From contig NZ_BCXE01000014.1 in assembly GCF_001894945.1 (NCBI RefSeq), positions 1 through 64,000 of the forward strand: a stretch of 64,000 nt of DNA, read 5' to 3'. The DNA comes from Rhodococcus ruber NBRC 15591 (GTDB lineage Bacteria; Actinomycetota; Actinomycetes; Mycobacteriales; Mycobacteriaceae). The first letter of the stretch is position 1. Each line of letters begins with the position of its first letter. The position numbers were made by a program, and so were the translations under genes. This document shows positions 12,881 through 22,252 of this stretch, piece by piece. The notes under the pieces are model-generated. The model was not told where the DNA came from. It was given only the letters and a program-made list of their open reading frames with translations, and made no database searches.

Positions 12881-13720
12881 GTGACCGTGGACAACCCAGG
12901 CCCGACCCCACCGGATCCGGCCCAGCCCGCCGCGACCCCCGCGGGATTCCAAGTACGACTGCGCAACTTCGAAGGCCCCTTCGACCTGCTGCTCACCCTG
13001 ATCTCCCAGCACCGCCTCGACGTCACCGAAGTCGCCCTGCACGAGGTCACCGACGAATTCATCGCCTACACCCGCGCCCTCGGCCCCCGGATGGGGCTCG
13101 ACCAGACCACCGAATTCCTCGTCGTCGCCGCCACCCTGCTCGACCTCAAGGCCGCTCGCCTCCTGCCCTCGGGCGACGTCGACGACCCCGAGGACCTCGC
13201 CCTGCTCGAGGCCCGCGACCTGCTCTTCGCCCGCCTGCTTCAGTACCGCGCCTTCAAACAGATCGCCGACCGGTTCGCCGAGTTCGAAGCCGCCGCCCTG
13301 CGCCGCTACCCCCGCACGGTCGCACTCGAACCGCAGTACGAAAACCTGCTGCCCGAGGTCGTCCTCGGCGTCGACGCGACCCGGTTCGCCGAGATCGCCG
13401 CCGCCGCCTTCCGGCCCAAACCGCCCCCGCGCGTCGGCCTCGACCACCTCCACACCCCCCGCGTCTCCGTCCCGGAACAGGCCGCCCGCCTGCTCACACT
13501 GCTGCGCGCCCTCGGCGCCGGCACCTGGGCCACCTTCGGTCACCTCGTCGCCGAATGCGACAACGGCCTCCAGGTCGTCGCCCGGTTCCTCGCACTGCTC
13601 GAGCTCTACCGCGAACGAGCCGTCACCTTCGACCAACCCGAACCGCTCGGACCGCTGCACGTGGCCTGGACCGGTGAGAACGACGACACCGTCACCACAT
13701 TCGAGGAGGACTACGGGTGA
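12881..13720 (+). CDS. scpA: Segregation and condensation protein A (kleisin)
   Basis: 279 residues from GTG. The N-terminal kleisin helices contain the diagnostic NFEGPFDLLLTLI at about residues 28-40, and LVVAATLLDLKAARLLP follows. The C-terminus is a winged helix (about 190-279) that contacts the Smc head. ScpA bridges Smc dimers with ScpB to condense chromosomes. It overlaps scpB by GTGA. A Pro/Ala-rich head of about 20 residues is usual in actinobacteria. Confidence 0.93.
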   Translation: MTVDNPGPTPPDPAQPAATPAGFQVRLRNFEGPFDLLLTLISQHRLDVTEVALHEVTDEFIAYTRALGPRMGLDQTTEFLVVAATLLDLKAARLLPSGDVDDPEDLALLEARDLLFARLLQYRAFKQIADRFAEFEAAALRRYPRTVALEPQYENLLPEVVLGVDATRFAEIAAAAFRPKPPPRVGLDHLHTPRVSVPEQAARLLTLLRALGAGTWATFGHLVAECDNGLQVVARFLALLELYRERAVTFDQPEPLGPLHVAWTGENDDTVTTFEEDYG

Positions 13721-14403
13721 GCAGCGCCACACCGGACCCCGATGCGCACGGACTCGACGCGGAACTGCTCGAGATGAGCGACGACGAACTCGCCGCCGCC
13801 CTCGAAGCACTGCTGCTCGTCGTCGACACCCCCGCACCCAACGCCCAGCTCGCCGACGCGATCGGCGTCACCGCCACCCGCGTCAAGACCACCCTGCACC
13901 GCATGGCCGCCGACCTCGACGCGCGCGGCTCCGGCATCGACCTGCGCTACGCCGGCGACGGCTGGCGCTTCTACACCCGCCGCGACTACGCCCCCTACGT
14001 CGAACGACTCCTGCAGGGCGGCGCCCGCACCAAACTCACCCGCGCCGCCCTCGAGACCCTCGCCGTCGTCGCCTACCGCCAGCCCGTCACCCGCGCCCGC
14101 GTCAGCGCGGTGCGCGGCGTCAACGTCGACGGCGTCATGCGCACCCTCCTCGCCCGCGACCTGATCGCCGAGGACGGCACCGACCCCGAGACCGGCGGCA
14201 CCCGCTACGTCACCACCGAACTGTTCCTCGAACGCCTCGGACTGGCCTCCCTGCACGATCTGCCGCCGCTCGCGCCACTGCTCCCGGACGTCGATGTGAT
14301 CGACGACATCAGCGAAAGTCTCGAGGCCGACCCACGATTTGCGAGAATGGGAAGGAACCCGCGCACCGAGGTCCCCTCGCCCGCGCCGTTCGATCCCGAT
14401 TGA
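13717..14403 (+). CDS. scpB: Segregation and condensation protein B
   Basis: 228 residues; GTG start overlaps scpA. Two winged-helix domains are visible: LEALLLVVDTPAPNAQLADAIGV at the front, and LTRAALETLAVVAYRQPVTRARVSAVRGVNVDGV in the second, which is the family signature. ScpB dimers bind the ScpA linker and control Smc loading. The Asp/Pro-rich C-terminus after about residue 200 is variable. Confidence 0.93.
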   Translation: MSSATPDPDAHGLDAELLEMSDDELAAALEALLLVVDTPAPNAQLADAIGVTATRVKTTLHRMAADLDARGSGIDLRYAGDGWRFYTRRDYAPYVERLLQGGARTKLTRAALETLAVVAYRQPVTRARVSAVRGVNVDGVMRTLLARDLIAEDGTDPETGGTRYVTTELFLERLGLASLHDLPPLAPLLPDVDVIDDISESLEADPRFARMGRNPRTEVPSPAPFDPD

Positions 14404-14415
14404 GACAGGAAAAAA

Positions 14416-15447
14416 GTGCACAAGCCCGCTCGCCGTGATGGCACACCGGACCGCAGAAAGACCAACTCCCGCGCAGGGAACCCACCCCGCGAACGCCGGG
14501 GCGAACCCGCCGCCCGCGCGGCCACATCGAAGCCCGCCGCCGGCGCGGCCACACCGAAGAAGGCACACCGCAAGGGCGACACCCCGCTCAACAAGCGCGG
14601 CCGTCCCGCCGCCCCCAAGCCCCAGGCCCAGCGCCCCGCGGCCCTGCCCAAGATCAGCAACGCCAGACCCGCCCGGCACCAGCACGCTGCCGAACGCCCG
14701 CAACTGCCCGCCGGCGAAGGCGTGCGCCTGCAGAAGGTCCTCGCCCAGGCCGGAGTCGCGTCCCGCCGGGCCGCCGAAGAACTCATCGCCGCCGGCCGCG
14801 TCGAGGTCGACGGCGCCATCGTCACCGAGCAGGGCCTGCGCGTGGACCCCGAGAACGCCGTGATCCGCGTCGACGGCATCCGCGTCGTCGTCGACAAGGA
14901 CCTCGTCCACCTCGTGCTCAACAAGCCCCGCGGCTGGCAGTCCACCATGTCCGACGACCTCGGCCGCCCCTGCGTCGGCGACATCGTCTCCGAACGCGTC
15001 GCCGCCGGCCAGCGCCTCTTCCACGTCGGCCGGCTCGACGCCGACACCGAAGGACTGCTGCTGCTCACCAACGACGGTGAACTCGCCCACCGGCTCATGC
15101 ACCCCTCCTACGAGGTGACCAAGACCTACCTCGCCACGGTCAAGGGCGTCCTTCCGCGCGGCATCGGCAAGCAGCTGCGCGCCGGCGTCGAACTCGACGA
15201 CGGCCCCGCCAAGGTCGACTCCTTCGCGCTCCTCCAGGTCAACGAGGGCCAATCCCTGGTCCGCCTCGAACTGCACGAAGGCCGCAAGCACATCGTGCGC
15301 CGGTTGCTCGACGCCGTCGGCCACCCCGTGATCCGCCTCGTGCGCACCGACATCGGCCCCGTCGCGCTCGGCGACCAGCGACCCGGCACCCTGCGGGTGC
15401 TCGGCCGCAAGGAAGTCGGCAGCCTCTACCAGGCGGTGGGCCTGTGA
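14416..15447 (+). CDS. rluB: RluB/RsuA-family rRNA pseudouridine synthase
   Basis: 343 residues from GTG, 12 bases after scpB. Residues 1-100 are a basic Lys/Arg/Pro/Ala-rich extension. Next come an S4 domain ([21 protein letters not shown]) and the synthase core, with catalytic Asp in [16 protein letters not shown] at about residue 208 and the KTYLATV strand. It isomerises a uridine in rRNA, most likely U2605 of 23S rRNA (RluB). The scpB-rluB-cmk-der order is conserved. Confidence 0.9.
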   Translation: MHKPARRDGTPDRRKTNSRAGNPPRERRGEPAARAATSKPAAGAATPKKAHRKGDTPLNKRGRPAAPKPQAQRPAALPKISNARPARHQHAAERPQLPAGEGVRLQKVLAQAGVASRRAAEELIAAGRVEVDGAIVTEQGLRVDPENAVIRVDGIRVVVDKDLVHLVLNKPRGWQSTMSDDLGRPCVGDIVSERVAAGQRLFHVGRLDADTEGLLLLTNDGELAHRLMHPSYEVTKTYLATVKGVLPRGIGKQLRAGVELDDGPAKVDSFALLQVNEGQSLVRLELHEGRKHIVRRLLDAVGHPVIRLVRTDIGPVALGDQRPGTLRVLGRKEVGSLYQAVGL

Positions 15448-16127
15448 GCTCGCTCGTCGTCGCCATGGACGGTCCCTCGGGCACCGGCAAGTCCACCGTC
15501 TCCAAGCGACTCGCCCAGCTCCTCGGCGCGGCCTACCTGGACACCGGCGCCATGTACCGCGTCGCGACCCTGCACGTGCTGCGTGCCGGGGCGGACCTGT
15601 CCGATCCGGCCGCCATCGCCGCCGCCACCGCGTCCCTGCCCTGGTCGATCGGGACCGACCCGGAGGCCGAGGACATCCGGCTCGCCGGGGAGGACGTCCG
15701 CGAGATCATCCGCGGCGCGGAGGTCACCGGCGCGGTCTCGGCCGTGTCCGCCGTCCCCGCCGTCCGCCGGACCCTCGTCGTAGCGCAGCAGCGTCTCGGC
15801 CGCGACGCGGGGCACATCGTCGTCGAGGGCCGCGACATCGGCACCGTCGTCTTTCCCGACGCGGATGTGAAGATCTACCTCACCGCCTCCGCCGAGGCGC
15901 GGGCACAGCGGCGCAACCAGCAGAACATCGCCGAAGGCCGCGGCGACAACTACGAGGCGGTGCTCGCCGCGGTGCAGCGCCGCGACCACCTCGACTCCAC
16001 CCGCGCGGTGTCCCCGCTGCGCGCGGCGGACGACGCGATCGTCGTCGACACGAGCGAGATGGACATCGACGAAGTGATCGCCGCGCTCGCCGCCGTGGTC
16101 GCCGAACAGACGGGAGCGACCCTGTGA
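15444..16127 (+). CDS. cmk: Cytidylate kinase
   Basis: 227 residues; GTG start overlaps the rluB stop (GTGA). The P-loop GPSGTGKST is at residues 10-18, DTGAMYR is the CMP-binding motif, and [21 protein letters not shown] is family-typical. The enzyme phosphorylates CMP/dCMP to the diphosphate, complementing pyrG in the same gene run. It overlaps der by four bases. Confidence 0.95.
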   Translation: MSSLVVAMDGPSGTGKSTVSKRLAQLLGAAYLDTGAMYRVATLHVLRAGADLSDPAAIAAATASLPWSIGTDPEAEDIRLAGEDVREIIRGAEVTGAVSAVSAVPAVRRTLVVAQQRLGRDAGHIVVEGRDIGTVVFPDADVKIYLTASAEARAQRRNQQNIAEGRGDNYEAVLAAVQRRDHLDSTRAVSPLRAADDAIVVDTSEMDIDEVIAALAAVVAEQTGATL

Positions 16128-17545
16128 GCGAGGACGTGACGGAATTCACCGGCGACGGTACCTGGTCGGAGGAATCGGACTGGGACCTCGAGCTCGCCGG
16201 GGCCGCCGAACTCGAAGAGTTCGTGCCCGTGCCGACGGTCGCCGTGGTCGGACGCCCCAACGTCGGCAAGTCCACCCTGGTCAACCGCATCATCGGCCGC
16301 CGCGAAGCGGTCGTCGAGGACGTGCCGGGCGTGACCCGCGACCGCGTCTCGTACGAGGCCACCTGGAACGGCCGCCGATTCATGGTGCAGGACACCGGGG
16401 GATGGGAACCCGACGCCAAGGGCCTGCAACAATCCGTCGCGCGACAGGCAGAGATCGCGATGCGCACGGCCGACGCGATCCTGATCGTCGTCGACGCCAC
16501 CGTCGGGGCCACCGCCGTCGACGAGGCCGTGGCCAAGGTGCTGCGCCGGTCCAAGACGCCGGTGCTGCTCGTCGCGAACAAGGTCGACGACGACCGCGTC
16601 GAGTCGGAGGCGGCGGCACTGTGGTCGCTGGGCCTGGGGCAGCCGTACTCGGTCTCGGCCACCCACGGTCGCGGCACCGGCGACCTGCTCGACGAACTAC
16701 TCGCGGTGCTGCCGCGCACCCCGCGTGAAGGCACCGGGGGACAGGGGCCACGTCGCGTCGCTCTGGTCGGCAAACCGAACGTCGGCAAGTCCAGCCTGCT
16801 CAACAAGCTGGCCGGCGACGAACGATCCGTGGTCCACAACGTCGCAGGCACGACGGTCGACCCGGTGGACTCCCTCGTCGAACTCGGCGGCAAGACCTGG
16901 CGGTTCGTGGACACCGCCGGTCTGCGCAAACGCGTCAACACCGCCTCCGGCGCCGAGTTCTACGCCTCGTTGCGCACCCGCGGCGCCATCGAGGCCGCCG
17001 AGGTCGCGGTGTTGCTGATCGACGCCTCCGAACCCATCACCGAGCAGGATCAGCGGGTGATCTCGATGGTCGCCGACGCCGGCCGCGCCCTCGTCATCGC
17101 ATTCAACAAGTGGGACCTCGTGGACGAGGACCGACGTTACGAGCTGAGCCGGGAAATCGAACGCGACCTGCTGCGCGTGCCGTGGGCGGCGCGCGTGAAC
17201 ATCTCCGCGAAGACCGGCCGCGCCGTGCAGAAGCTCGTGCCGGCCATGGAGACCGCCCTCGAGTCCTGGGACAAGCGCATCTCCACCGGCCGTCTCAACA
17301 CCTGGCTCAAGGAGGTCATCGCCGCTACTCCGCCGCCCATGCGCGGCGGCCGCCTGCCCCGGGTATTGTTCGCCACCCAGGCCGGCACCCGACCGCCGAC
17401 CTTCGTGCTGTTCACCACCGGCTTCCTCGAAGCCGGCTACCGCCGCTTCCTCGAACGGCGGCTGCGCGAGGAGTTCGGCTTCGAGGGCAGCCCGGTGCGG
17501 ATCTCGGTGCGCGTGCGCGAGAAGCGGGACCGCCGGAGCAAGTAG
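16124..17545 (+). CDS. der: GTPase Der (EngA), ribosome assembly
   Basis: 473 residues from GTG. It has two tandem G domains: G1 motif GRPNVGKST at residues 43-51, DTGGW (G3) and NKVDD (G4); then GKPNVGKSS at about 215-223, DTAGL and NKWDL. The C-terminal KH-like domain contains [16 protein letters not shown]. Der is needed for 50S subunit maturation. The first 35 residues are an acidic extension. It ends the left conserved gene run, just before tRNA-Pro. Confidence 0.95.
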   Translation: MSEDVTEFTGDGTWSEESDWDLELAGAAELEEFVPVPTVAVVGRPNVGKSTLVNRIIGRREAVVEDVPGVTRDRVSYEATWNGRRFMVQDTGGWEPDAKGLQQSVARQAEIAMRTADAILIVVDATVGATAVDEAVAKVLRRSKTPVLLVANKVDDDRVESEAAALWSLGLGQPYSVSATHGRGTGDLLDELLAVLPRTPREGTGGQGPRRVALVGKPNVGKSSLLNKLAGDERSVVHNVAGTTVDPVDSLVELGGKTWRFVDTAGLRKRVNTASGAEFYASLRTRGAIEAAEVAVLLIDASEPITEQDQRVISMVADAGRALVIAFNKWDLVDEDRRYELSREIERDLLRVPWAARVNISAKTGRAVQKLVPAMETALESWDKRISTGRLNTWLKEVIAATPPPMRGGRLPRVLFATQAGTRPPTFVLFTTGFLEAGYRRFLERRLREEFGFEGSPVRISVRVREKRDRRSK

Positions 17546-17571
17546 CGTCCGCAAGTGCCGTGACCAGGCGA

Positions 17572-17600
17572 TTGGTGAATCGGTCCGTCCCTGTTGTAAT
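17572..17600 (+). promoter_or_regulatory. Promoter of tRNA-Pro
   Basis: TTGGTG at 17572-17577 and TGTAAT at 17595-17600, separated by 17 bases, form a good sigma70-type promoter. It lies 28 bases upstream of the tRNA 5' end, consistent with a short processed leader. Confidence 0.65.
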
Positions 17601-17628
17601 CTCAACGAGCGCTCGACGAGAGCGCGGA

Positions 17629-17702
<74 letters not shown>

Positions 17703-17708
17703 CTTTCT

Positions 17709-17745
17709 GGGGCCTGACCTGTTCATACAGGTCAGGCCCCTTTTT
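17709..17745 (+). terminator. Strong Rho-independent terminator after tRNA-Pro
   Basis: A 13-bp perfect stem (arms starting GGGGCCTGACCTG, six-base loop) followed by five T. It lies inside the island, seven bases after the tRNA, so it came with the island and replaces the displaced native terminator. Confidence 0.9.
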
Positions 17746-18071
17746 CGTCCCCACCGCGGCTCCGTCGAACGACTGCAAGGTTGGGACGCTGGGGACCAGA
17801 AGGCGGCGCTGCCGCGCCGTCCTCGGGCCGTCCCAACGCGAGGGGAGTGGTACCAAGTGGCTCCCGCCCCCTGGACCCCTGGACACGGATCAACCTCGAC
17901 GGCCAGCCGTTCTGTCTCACGCAGCCTCGGCGGCCGTCGAGGTCGCTCCGGAACGATTTGGCGTGCCCCTCGAGAGCGTCAGCCCCCCGTCCCGCGGGCA
18001 GAATTGTCGGGTGCCGATGCATGACGTGCCAGACTGGTGCAAGTCGACTCCGGGAGGGGAAGGAGAGCGTC
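17746..18071. other. 326-base non-coding part of the island, with an inverted repeat
   Basis: No convincing gene: the frames here are open only because of high GC. An 11-bp perfect inverted repeat (CCTCGACGGCC at 17894-17904 with its complement at 17932-17942) encloses 27 bases. A second, looser pairing joins GTTGGGACG near 17780 with CGTCCCAAC near 17835. These could be recombination arm sites or an operator for the MNT/HEPN genes; neither is shown. Confidence 0.4.
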
Positions 18072-18377
18072 ATGGCTGGGCCTCTCGTGCTTGATCGCGC
18101 GGCGATCGCCGAGACCTGCGAGCGGTACGGCGTGAAGCGGCTGGTCATCTTCGGCTCGGCCGTCACCGAACGTTTCAACGAGTCGACCAGTGATGTCGAC
18201 TTCCTCGTCGAGTTCCGCGACGACGTCGCGAACCGCTTCGACGCCTACTTCGGTCTCAAGGAGTCTCTGGAAGCCCTGCTCGACCACCCGGTCGATCTTG
18301 TCTCTCCCGTTGCCCTGGAGAATCCCTACTTCGCTGCGTCGGTCGAGGAGAACGGGCACGAGGTCTATGCGGCCTGA
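18072..18377 (+). CDS. mntA: MNT-domain nucleotidyltransferase antitoxin (MntA-like)
   Basis: 101 residues; ATG with AGGAG about seven bases upstream. The minimal nucleotidyltransferase motif is complete: FGSA at 27-30 and the DVD pair Asp41/Asp43, in the context GSA-x10-DVDFLVEF. MntA proteins transfer AMP to a Tyr of the partner HEPN toxin and so neutralise it. The partner gene begins at 18367, inside the last 11 bases of this one, the usual tight toxin-antitoxin arrangement. The gene lies between the tRNA repeats and is probably horizontally acquired. Confidence 0.88.
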   Translation: MAGPLVLDRAAIAETCERYGVKRLVIFGSAVTERFNESTSDVDFLVEFRDDVANRFDAYFGLKESLEALLDHPVDLVSPVALENPYFAASVEENGHEVYAA

Positions 18378-18716
18378 GGCGCCGGGGCTGCTATGGGACG
18401 CCCGTAAGGCCGCTCGGCTGATCGCCCAGTTCGTCGCGGACCGGACATGGCACGAGTACGAGAGCGACGCGATGCTCCGCTCAGCAGTTGAGCGACAGTT
18501 CGAGATCATCGGCGAGGCGCTCAACAGGCTCAGCCGTCTCGACCCGGACACCGCCACCCTGATCCCGGACCTGCCGCGGATCGTCGCCTTCCGGAACTGC
18601 TCATCCACGGGTACGCCGTCATTGACAACGAGCTCGTCTGGGAGGTCGCAACGACGCGCGTCAGGGACCTGGCCGCGCTACTTGGACGGCTCCTCGGCGA
18701 AGACGAAACCGCATAG
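18367..18716 (+). pseudogene. hepT: HEPN toxin (HepT-like), frameshifted in its catalytic motif
   Basis: ATG at 18367 opens MRPEAPGLLWDARKAARLIA and runs in frame through RQFEIIGEALNRLSR to IVAFRN (18597). There one base is missing. Shifting frame from 18598 restores LIHGYAVIDNELVWEV and a clean end LLGEDETA at TAG 18714-18716, giving about 116 residues, the normal HepT size. The break falls inside R-N-x-L-I-H-x-Y, the RNase motif that also holds the Tyr modified by MntA. As read, the protein runs on in the wrong frame, so the toxin should be dead. A sequencing error would have the same appearance. Confidence 0.8.
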
Positions 18717-18880
18717 CGACGGGGAGGCGGAGCCAGCGGCCGAGGCGCTGTGCCACCGGGGACCCGGCGGGGACCAACGCCACGTTCGACCACTCGATTT
18801 CACGCCTGAACGACCGACAGCGACAGACAAGGGCAGACGACTACAGACAGTCGGTTCACGCTCAGGTCCTCGAGCCCCGG

Positions 18881-18921
18881 CTGGGGGTCAAGTGGTCGCA
18901 GGTTCAAATCCTGTCAGCCCG
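18881..18921 (+). repeat. 41-bp direct repeat, right copy (attR-like tRNA-Pro 3' fragment)
   Basis: Exact copy of 17661-17701: part of the anticodon loop, the anticodon 3' stem, the T arm and the acceptor 3' strand. There is no 5' half upstream, so it cannot fold as a tRNA. It is the displaced 3' end of the original tRNA gene or the right attachment site of the island. Confidence 0.9.
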
Positions 18922-18926
18922 CCCGA

Positions 18927-18967
18927 CGAACGAGGCGGTCCCGGATTTCCCGGGGCCGCCTCGTTCG
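18927..18967 (+). terminator. Long hairpin after the displaced tRNA 3' end
   Basis: A 12-bp perfect outer stem (CGAACGAGGCGG with its complement) encloses a further CCCGG/CCGGG stem. No T run follows. It lies six bases after the right repeat, where the original tRNA terminator would have been, so it is probably the native terminator from before insertion. Confidence 0.55.
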
Positions 18968-19164
18968 CGTCTGCACATCCCTTCCGGCACACCGCGCCGT
19001 TCCACCCGGGCAACATTCGTTCCCCGGCGGCGGGACAGGTCCGCGAATGGCCCACGGTCAGGGTCCAAAGACCGCAGTCAACCCCCTGCGCCGCGAGTAC
19101 TGTCGCGAACAGAAGCCGCGGCCACACCGAGGCACGACGGGCATCTCCAGTACGAGGAGACAAC

Positions 19165-21825
19165 ATGACCGAAACCCGGATCGGAACCGGATCCCAGGCC
19201 GTCAACAGCTCCGGCGACGCAGCCACAGCGCAGACCACCCCCGCCGTCGATGCCGGCCCGGTCCGGCACGAGCAGGTCGACGCGGTCGTCGACACGGCAA
19301 CCGCGGCAGCGGCCCAGTTCCGCATACTCGACCAGCAGCAGGTCGATGCGATCGTCGAAGCCATGGTGCGGGCCGGCATCCGGGCGGCCGCGGAACTCGC
19401 ATCGGTGGCGATCGAGGAGACCGGGTTCGGTGTCTTCGAGGACAAGGTAGTCAAGAACTACGTGGCCACCGAGTTTCTCTACGACTACCTCAAGGACAAG
19501 AAGTCCGTCGGAGTCATCGAGGAGAATGTCGAACACAGCATCGTCCGTATCGCCGAACCCATCGGCGTCGTCCTGGCCATCACCCCGGTCACCAACCCCA
19601 CCTCCACCGTGCTGTACAAGGCGATCGTCGCCGCGAAGACCCGCAATGCCGTCATCTTCCGACCGTCGCCGTTCGCCGTGCGGTCGTGCGAACGCACGGT
19701 GGAGATCCTGCGCGCGGCGGCTGAAGCCGCCGGCATGCCTCCCGGCGCGCTCCAGGTCATCCCCGACGCCGCTCACGAAGTCACCCATTACCTGTTCAAG
19801 CATCCGAAGGTCGACTTCATCTGGGTCACCGGCGGGCAGAAGATCGTCGCTCTCGCCAACGCCGCCGGCAAGCCCGCCCTCGGTGTGGGTCCAGGCAACG
19901 CTCCCATCTACCTGCACCGCACGGCCGACATCAGGGGCGCCGTCGTCGACATCCTCATCTCGAAGACCTTCGACGCCTCCGTGATCTGCCCCGCCGAACA
20001 GACCTGCATCATCGACGACGAGATCTACGACGCCACCGTCGCGGAGTTCGAGCGGATGGGGGCGCACCTGCTCACGGACGAACAAGCGGAGGCGATCGCC
20101 GAGTTCGCGTTCGGCTGCGGCGACAAGGTCAACCTCGCCGCGCTCGGCCAGCAGGCTCCCGAACTCGCCGCCCGGGCGGGTTTCACGGTGGATCCCGCGG
20201 TCAAGGTGCTGCTCGCGCCGCTGCCGTCCGACCTGGACCGGCTCGCGGCGCACCCCCTGGTGCAGGAGAAGCTGATGCCGGTCCTCGGCCTCGTGCGCGC
20301 CCGCGACGTCCAGCACGGCATCGACGCCGCCGTCCTCGTCACCGAACACGGCGGTCTCGGCCACACTTCCGCCATCTACGCCACCGACCCGGCCGTGATC
20401 GACGCCTACGGCCTGGCCGTGCGGACCGGCAGGATCCTCGTCAACGCCCCGACCGCGGTAGGGGCCCTCGGCGGGATCTACAACAACCTCACGCCCACGT
20501 TCTCGCTGGGCTGCGGCACGTGGGGCGGGTCGAGCACCACCGAGAACGTCAACTACCAGCAACTGCTCAATATCAAGACCGTCGCGCACCGCCGCACCCC
20601 GCCGCAGTGGTTCCGCGTACCGTCGAACACCTTCTTCAACGCAGGGGCCCTCGAGAACCTCCGGGAAGTGCCCTGCACCAGCGTCGTGGTCGTCACCGAC
20701 GCGCTCAGTGAACAGCGGGGAGTGGTCGACGAACTGCGCGCCCACCTGCGCGCCGAACACGTCAAGGTGTTCAGCGAGGTCGAGCCGGAACCGGACGAGG
20801 CCACCATCCGCCGCGGAGTCACCCTGCTGGAAGGAAATCCGCCGGACCTGCTCGTCGCCATCGGCGGTGGGTCGGTGATCGACGCGGCCAAGGCCATCCG
20901 GCTGTTCTACGAACACCCGGAGAAGGACCTCGCCGAGCTGAGCCTGCCGTTCCTCGACCCGCGCAAGCGCATGGCGGACTACCCCCAGGATCCGCACAAG
21001 CTGCGGCTGGTGGCAATCCCCACCACCGCCGGCACCGGTTCGGAGGTCTCACCGGCGGCCGTCCTCACCGTCGCCGGCCGCAAGGAGACCCTGGTCGACT
21101 ACTCCCTGGTTCCGGACATGGCGATCGTGGACCCGATGCTCACCCTCTCGATGCCACGCACATTGACGGTCGACACCGGAATCGACGCCCTCACCCACGC
21201 GCTGGAGGCGGTGGCCTCCATCTTCGCCTCGCCCTACACCGACGCGTTCTGTGTCCAGGCCGCGCGCTTGATCTTCGAGGCGCTGCCGCGGGTGTACGAC
21301 GATCCGGACGATCTGGCCGCGCGCACCGACATGTCCAATGCCGCCACCCTTGCCGGTCTCGCATTCTCGAACGCGTTCGTCGGCACGAACCACGCGCTCG
21401 CACACTCCGTCGGCGCCAGGTTCGGGATCGCCCACGGCCGGGTGAACGGCGTGTTCCTACCCCACACCCTTCGCTACAACGCCGGCCTGCCGACCAAGTT
21501 CATGCCGGCCCCCGGCTATTCCGCGTACGTCGCGCCGGAGAAGTACGCCCAGCTCGGACGGATCGTGTTCGGTGGGCACGATCCCGAGGAGAGCCGCCGC
21601 CGGCTGTTCCAGGGCGTCGAGGACCTGCTCCGTCGCATGCAGGTGCCGCGCACGCTGAAGGAGATCGGCGTCCCCGAGGAGGAGTTCGTCACGGCGCTGC
21701 CGGAGCTGGCGATGAACGCGTTCCAGGATCTGAGCAATCGTACGAACCCCCGGATGCCGCTCATCAGCGAGATCACCGAACTCCTGCGCCTCGGCTACTA
21801 CGGGGACGGCGAGCATGCCCACTGA
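19165..21825 (+). CDS. adhE: AdhE-type bifunctional aldehyde/alcohol dehydrogenase
   Basis: 886 residues from ATG with GAGGAG upstream. The N-terminal half (about 50-480) is a CoA-acylating aldehyde dehydrogenase with catalytic Cys near 275 in SVICPAEQTC. The C-terminal half (about 500-880) is an iron-dependent alcohol dehydrogenase with GGGSVIDAAKA near 567 and iron-ligand histidines in NHALAHSVG (743-747) and HGRVNGVFLPH. AdhE converts acetyl-CoA to ethanol using two NADH, or works in reverse, and forms spirosomes. In a mostly aerobic actinomycete it may serve ethanol use or redox relief under low oxygen. It overlaps the next gene by 11 bases. Confidence 0.92.
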   Translation: MTETRIGTGSQAVNSSGDAATAQTTPAVDAGPVRHEQVDAVVDTATAAAAQFRILDQQQVDAIVEAMVRAGIRAAAELASVAIEETGFGVFEDKVVKNYVATEFLYDYLKDKKSVGVIEENVEHSIVRIAEPIGVVLAITPVTNPTSTVLYKAIVAAKTRNAVIFRPSPFAVRSCERTVEILRAAAEAAGMPPGALQVIPDAAHEVTHYLFKHPKVDFIWVTGGQKIVALANAAGKPALGVGPGNAPIYLHRTADIRGAVVDILISKTFDASVICPAEQTCIIDDEIYDATVAEFERMGAHLLTDEQAEAIAEFAFGCGDKVNLAALGQQAPELAARAGFTVDPAVKVLLAPLPSDLDRLAAHPLVQEKLMPVLGLVRARDVQHGIDAAVLVTEHGGLGHTSAIYATDPAVIDAYGLAVRTGRILVNAPTAVGALGGIYNNLTPTFSLGCGTWGGSSTTENVNYQQLLNIKTVAHRRTPPQWFRVPSNTFFNAGALENLREVPCTSVVVVTDALSEQRGVVDELRAHLRAEHVKVFSEVEPEPDEATIRRGVTLLEGNPPDLLVAIGGGSVIDAAKAIRLFYEHPEKDLAELSLPFLDPRKRMADYPQDPHKLRLVAIPTTAGTGSEVSPAAVLTVAGRKETLVDYSLVPDMAIVDPMLTLSMPRTLTVDTGIDALTHALEAVASIFASPYTDAFCVQAARLIFEALPRVYDDPDDLAARTDMSNAATLAGLAFSNAFVGTNHALAHSVGARFGIAHGRVNGVFLPHTLRYNAGLPTKFMPAPGYSAYVAPEKYAQLGRIVFGGHDPEESRRRLFQGVEDLLRRMQVPRTLKEIGVPEEEFVTALPELAMNAFQDLSNRTNPRMPLISEITELLRLGYYGDGEHAH

Positions 21826-22252
21826 CAGCGCCACCAAGACGATTCAGGTCGACGCACCCCTGGAGACCGTGCTCACGACCATCCGTGACATCGAGAGCCA
21901 GACCGAGTGGATTCCCGAGATCCTCGAGGCCGAGGTGCTCGAGGCCGAGGAAGGGACCGGACTTCCGCACACCGCCCGGTTCAAGGCGTCGGCCACCGTC
22001 GGCACCGACAGCTACACCCTCACCTACCGGCACCGCGACGACGGCATGAGCTGGACGATGCTCCAGGGACGCCTGCAGACCGGACAGGAGGGCCGTTACC
22101 ACCTCGTCGCGGTCGGTCCCGACCGAACCTCGGTGACGTACGAACTGACGATCCATCACAACCTGCCGCTGCCCGGCTTCCTACGGAACCGAGTGATCAA
22201 GGGCCTGGTCGACAGTACCCTCACCGGACTGAAGAAGCGCGTGGAGAGCTGA
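21815..22252 (+). CDS. SRPBCC-fold protein (polyketide cyclase/START-like), coupled to adhE
   Basis: 145 residues. ATG lies inside the last codons of the adhE-type gene, so translation is probably coupled. The IQVDAPLETVLTTIRDIESQTEWIPEI opening and the long C-terminal helix (VIKGLVDSTLTGLKKRVES) are typical of the SRPBCC fold, a helix-grip cavity that binds a hydrophobic ligand. The ligand is unknown. Tight coupling to an alcohol dehydrogenase suggests it handles a substrate or lipid affected by that enzyme; this is inference. Confidence 0.75.
   Translation: MPTDSATKTIQVDAPLETVLTTIRDIESQTEWIPEILEAEVLEAEEGTGLPHTARFKASATVGTDSYTLTYRHRDDGMSWTMLQGRLQTGQEGRYHLVAVGPDRTSVTYELTIHHNLPLPGFLRNRVIKGLVDSTLTGLKKRVES

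Larger units (their letters stand above)
18717..19164. other. 448-base gap: right end of island, native hairpin, adhE leader
   Basis: No gene seen. It contains the end of the island (to 18880), the right 41-bp repeat, a long GC-rich hairpin and about 195 bases leading to the adhE-type gene. A weak promoter is possible with TACTGT at 19098-19103, and GAGGAG lies just before the ATG at 19165. Confidence 0.6.

Noticed and set aside
18881-18921. Second tRNA-Pro gene
   Set aside because: Only the 3' half is present; there is no D arm, no 5' acceptor strand and no promoter.
18190-21825. A 1211-codon open frame running from the MNT gene through the island into adhE
   Set aside because: The first 325 codons cover the MNT gene in another frame, the HEPN gene downstream of its frameshift, the tRNA repeat and non-coding DNA. 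The enzyme has its own ribosome binding site and ATG at 19165.
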